Below, in pieces: positions 58,580 through 60,249 of a stretch of 60,249 nt of DNA (its first letter is position 1; every line of letters begins with the position of its first letter). The translations under genes and the position numbers were made by a program. The DNA is from Neomoorella sulfitireducens (GTDB lineage Bacteria > Bacillota > DSM-521 > Neomoorellales > Neomoorellaceae). The stretch covers positions 1-60,249 of the forward strand of contig NZ_JANRHG010000016.1 in the NCBI RefSeq assembly GCF_024733845.1, read 5' to 3'. The notes below the pieces were generated by a model, which saw nothing but the letters and a program-made list of their open reading frames with translations, had not been told where the DNA came from and did no database searches.

Positions 58580-59467
58580 TTACACTTTCAGGAAACGCCT
58601 GATGGAAAGGAGACTGCCAATGGCACCAACCAGGGCTCCCCCGGCCATCAGGCTTAAAACACTGCTCAACAACAGGTCCCGGTCGTTGAGAAGGGGAATG
58701 AAGACCAGGGCCGAACCCGCCCTGGTTAAAAACAGATTATAGCCGGCATAAACAGCCAGGGCCGCACATCCCGAACCGGCCAGCCCCAAAAAAAGACCTT
58801 CCAGGAAAAAGGGCCAGCGGATAAACCAGTCGGTGGCGCCGACATACTTCATGATGCTTATTTCCCGGCGGCGGGAGTAAACTGTAAGGCGGATGGTGAT
58901 GATTATCAGGAAAAGGGCGCCGAGGCCCAGGAAGAGGATAATACCTGCTCCCAGCCAGCGCAGCCAGCGCACCACCGCAAACAAACGCTCGACAACCTCC
59001 TGGCCGTAATTAACCTTTTCCACCCCCGGCAGGCCGGCAATGGCCCGGGCTACTTCATGGATGGTTTCCGGATCGGCCACCCGGATCCGCAGGTAATCGG
59101 GCAAGGGGTTGACGCCGCCGGTAGCTTCCAGCAATTCCTCTTGCCCGCCAAACTGTTGGCTCAACTGCTTTAAGCCCTCTTCTTTGGGTACCAGGGTTAC
59201 CTCCGTCACCCCGGGCATGGCCTTGACCTGGTCCCGGACCTGGTAAGCTTCCTGGCGGGGGGTATCAACCTGGAGAAAAACGGCAATTTCGACGTTGGAC
59301 TGGAGGCTGGAGGCAAAATAGTTGACATTAAAGACCAGGAGCAGGAAGGCCCCCAGGAGAAACATGGAGATGGCCACGCTGGCCACTGCCGCTAGACTCA
59401 TCCAGAAATTGCGCCACAGGGATATGCCGGCCTGCTTGAAGAAGTAGCCGGTCGTTCTAAGCTTCAT
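58580..59467 (-). CDS. ftsX: Cell-division ABC transporter permease FtsX
   Basis: 295 residues from ATG 59467, 9 nt after GGAGGGGG and overlapping ftsE by 11 nt. One N-terminal membrane helix, an extracellular domain (VEIAVFLQVDTPRQEAYQVR...GVTEVTLVPKEEGLKQL) and three C-terminal helices are typical. Transmits ATP hydrolysis by FtsE to the extracellular hydrolase. Confidence 0.95.
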   Translation of the reverse strand: MKLRTTGYFFKQAGISLWRNFWMSLAAVASVAISMFLLGAFLLLVFNVNYFASSLQSNVEIAVFLQVDTPRQEAYQVRDQVKAMPGVTEVTLVPKEEGLKQLSQQFGGQEELLEATGGVNPLPDYLRIRVADPETIHEVARAIAGLPGVEKVNYGQEVVERLFAVVRWLRWLGAGIILFLGLGALFLIIITIRLTVYSRRREISIMKYVGATDWFIRWPFFLEGLFLGLAGSGCAALAVYAGYNLFLTRAGSALVFIPLLNDRDLLLSSVLSLMAGGALVGAIGSLLSIRRFLKV

Positions 59468-60149
59468 AACCATAGGCCCCCTCCCGGTCGTCCCGCACCA
59501 GCCGTCCCTGCTGCAGGGCAATAACCCGCTTGCGCATACTGTTGACAATATCCCAGGCATGGGTGGCCATGATCACGGTGGTCCCTTGGTAGTTTATCTC
59601 TTCAAGGAGCTTCATTATTTCCCTGGAAGTCGACGGGTCGAGGTTACCGGTAGGTTCATCGGCTACCAGGATCCGGGGGTTATTCACAATAGCCCGTGCG
59701 ATGGCCGCCCGCTGCTGTTCCCCGCCGGACAGCTGGTGGGGAAACATCCGGGCTTTACTCCCCAAACCAACCCGTTCCAGGGCCTTTTCCACCCGGGGTT
59801 TAATTTCCCGGGGCGGCACCTCGATTACGCGCAGGGCAAAGGCGACATTTTCATATACGGTCCATTCCGGTAGCAGGCGGAAATCCTGGAATACAATGCC
59901 GATGTTGCGCCGTAAAGAGGGTACTTCTTTCCTTTTCAGGCGGATAATGCTGCGGCCGCCGATAAGGATCTGCCCCCTGGTAGGCGTTTCTTCCCGGAAA
60001 AGCAGCCTGATAAAGGTCGTCTTCCCGGCCCCGCTGGGGCCAACCAGGAAAACAAATTCACCTTTATCTATCTTCACGCTCAGGTCATCAAGGGCGATGA
60101 TGTGCGGCGGGTAAACCTTGGTCACGTTATAAAACTGGATCAGGCTCAA
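59457..60149 (-). CDS. ftsE: Cell-division ATP-binding protein FtsE
   Basis: 230 residues from TTG 60149 (GGGGGTG upstream), which matches the family start [12 protein letters not shown]; the frame extends to 60209 but that part overlaps a terminator. Walker [12 protein letters not shown]-loop VFQDFRLLP, signature [15 protein letters not shown] and Walker [13 protein letters not shown]. Partner of FtsX. Confidence 0.95.
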   Translation of the reverse strand: MSLIQFYNVTKVYPPHIIALDDLSVKIDKGEFVFLVGPSGAGKTTFIRLLFREETPTRGQILIGGRSIIRLKRKEVPSLRRNIGIVFQDFRLLPEWTVYENVAFALRVIEVPPREIKPRVEKALERVGLGSKARMFPHQLSGGEQQRAAIARAIVNNPRILVADEPTGNLDPSTSREIMKLLEEINYQGTTVIMATHAWDIVNSMRKRVIALQQGRLVRDDREGAYGYEA

Positions 60150-60164
60150 ACCAGCACCCCCAGG

Positions 60165-60194
60165 CAAAAGAAAAACAACCACATGGGTTGTTTT
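60165..60194 (-). terminator. Intrinsic terminator just upstream of ftsE
   Basis: AAAACAACC / GGTTGTTTT stem with a 5-nt loop and a TTTTTCTTTT run on the minus strand, ending only about 16 nt before the ftsE start codon. Confidence 0.8.
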
Positions 60195-60249
60195 CGACAT
60201 AACTGGCAAGAATCCTTTCGCCCGGCGGTTATTGTAATAATTTGTCTAT

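Overview
This window looks like chromosome from a thermophilic, Gram-positive, anaerobic acetogen of the Moorella/Neomoorella type. The evidence is the Firmicute gene order (secG-rnr-smpB-ssrA beside eno-gpmI-tpiA-pgk-gap; ftsE-ftsX-peptidases; uvrA-uvrC-rapZ-yvcK-whiA), frequent GTG/TTG starts behind strong GGAGG sites, a siroheme/ferredoxin protein, a corrinoid-protein remnant, and GC-rich core genes. Species is inference; the complete anaerobic glycerol route would fit a glycerol-using Moorella.

Layout. 1-4.0 kb: a siroheme-type iron-sulfur protein, a membrane protein, and a C_GCAxxG_C_C-like redox protein plus MFS transporter behind a textbook sigma-54 promoter. 4.0-10.9 kb: tmRNA/SmpB, RNase R, an HD hydrolase, SecG, a Cys-rich small protein, a DUF72 protein and CorA. 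10.9-19.0 kb: the lower-glycolysis operon headed by rpoN (sigma-54), interrupted between gap and pgk by about 340 bp that contains no gene and folds into nested stems. 19.1-29.8 kb: one long leftward run uvrA-uvrC-HAD-PHP-rapZ-yvcK-whiA-acyltransferase-DUF1405. 30.1-38.3 kb: a second repair block with a 1254-residue EndoQ-UvrD helicase fusion carrying two clamp-binding-type motifs, an AbrB/PIN toxin-antitoxin pair, uvrB and rtcB. 38.5-43.7 kb: nicotinamidase-like hydrolase, GlpP, phosphoesterase, amino-acid permease, a nucleotidyltransferase-like protein and degraded fragments. 43.7-56.1 kb: the glycerol locus. 56.2-60.1 kb: S41 and M23 peptidases with FtsX and FtsE.

How the genes fit together. 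Glycerol would be phosphorylated by GlpK and oxidised by GlpABC to dihydroxyacetone phosphate, which enters the TpiA-Gap-Pgk-GpmI-Eno route encoded in the same window. GlpP is the glycerol-3-phosphate-responsive antiterminator, and the leader of the HAD-glpABC operon carries the expected promoter followed by an intrinsic terminator. An AT-rich block of about 5.8 kb (two FAD oxidoreductases, a BCCT transporter and a truncated IS110 element with its structured left end) sits between glpK and glpC and looks acquired. UvrA, UvrB, UvrC, the EndoQ-helicase fusion and RtcB make this stretch unusually rich in DNA/RNA repair functions.

No CRISPR array, rRNA or tRNA was recognised. The best candidates for something new are the EndoQ-UvrD fusion, the folded non-coding segment between gap and pgk, the IS110 left end resembling a bridge RNA, and the sigma-54-controlled redox protein/MFS pair.
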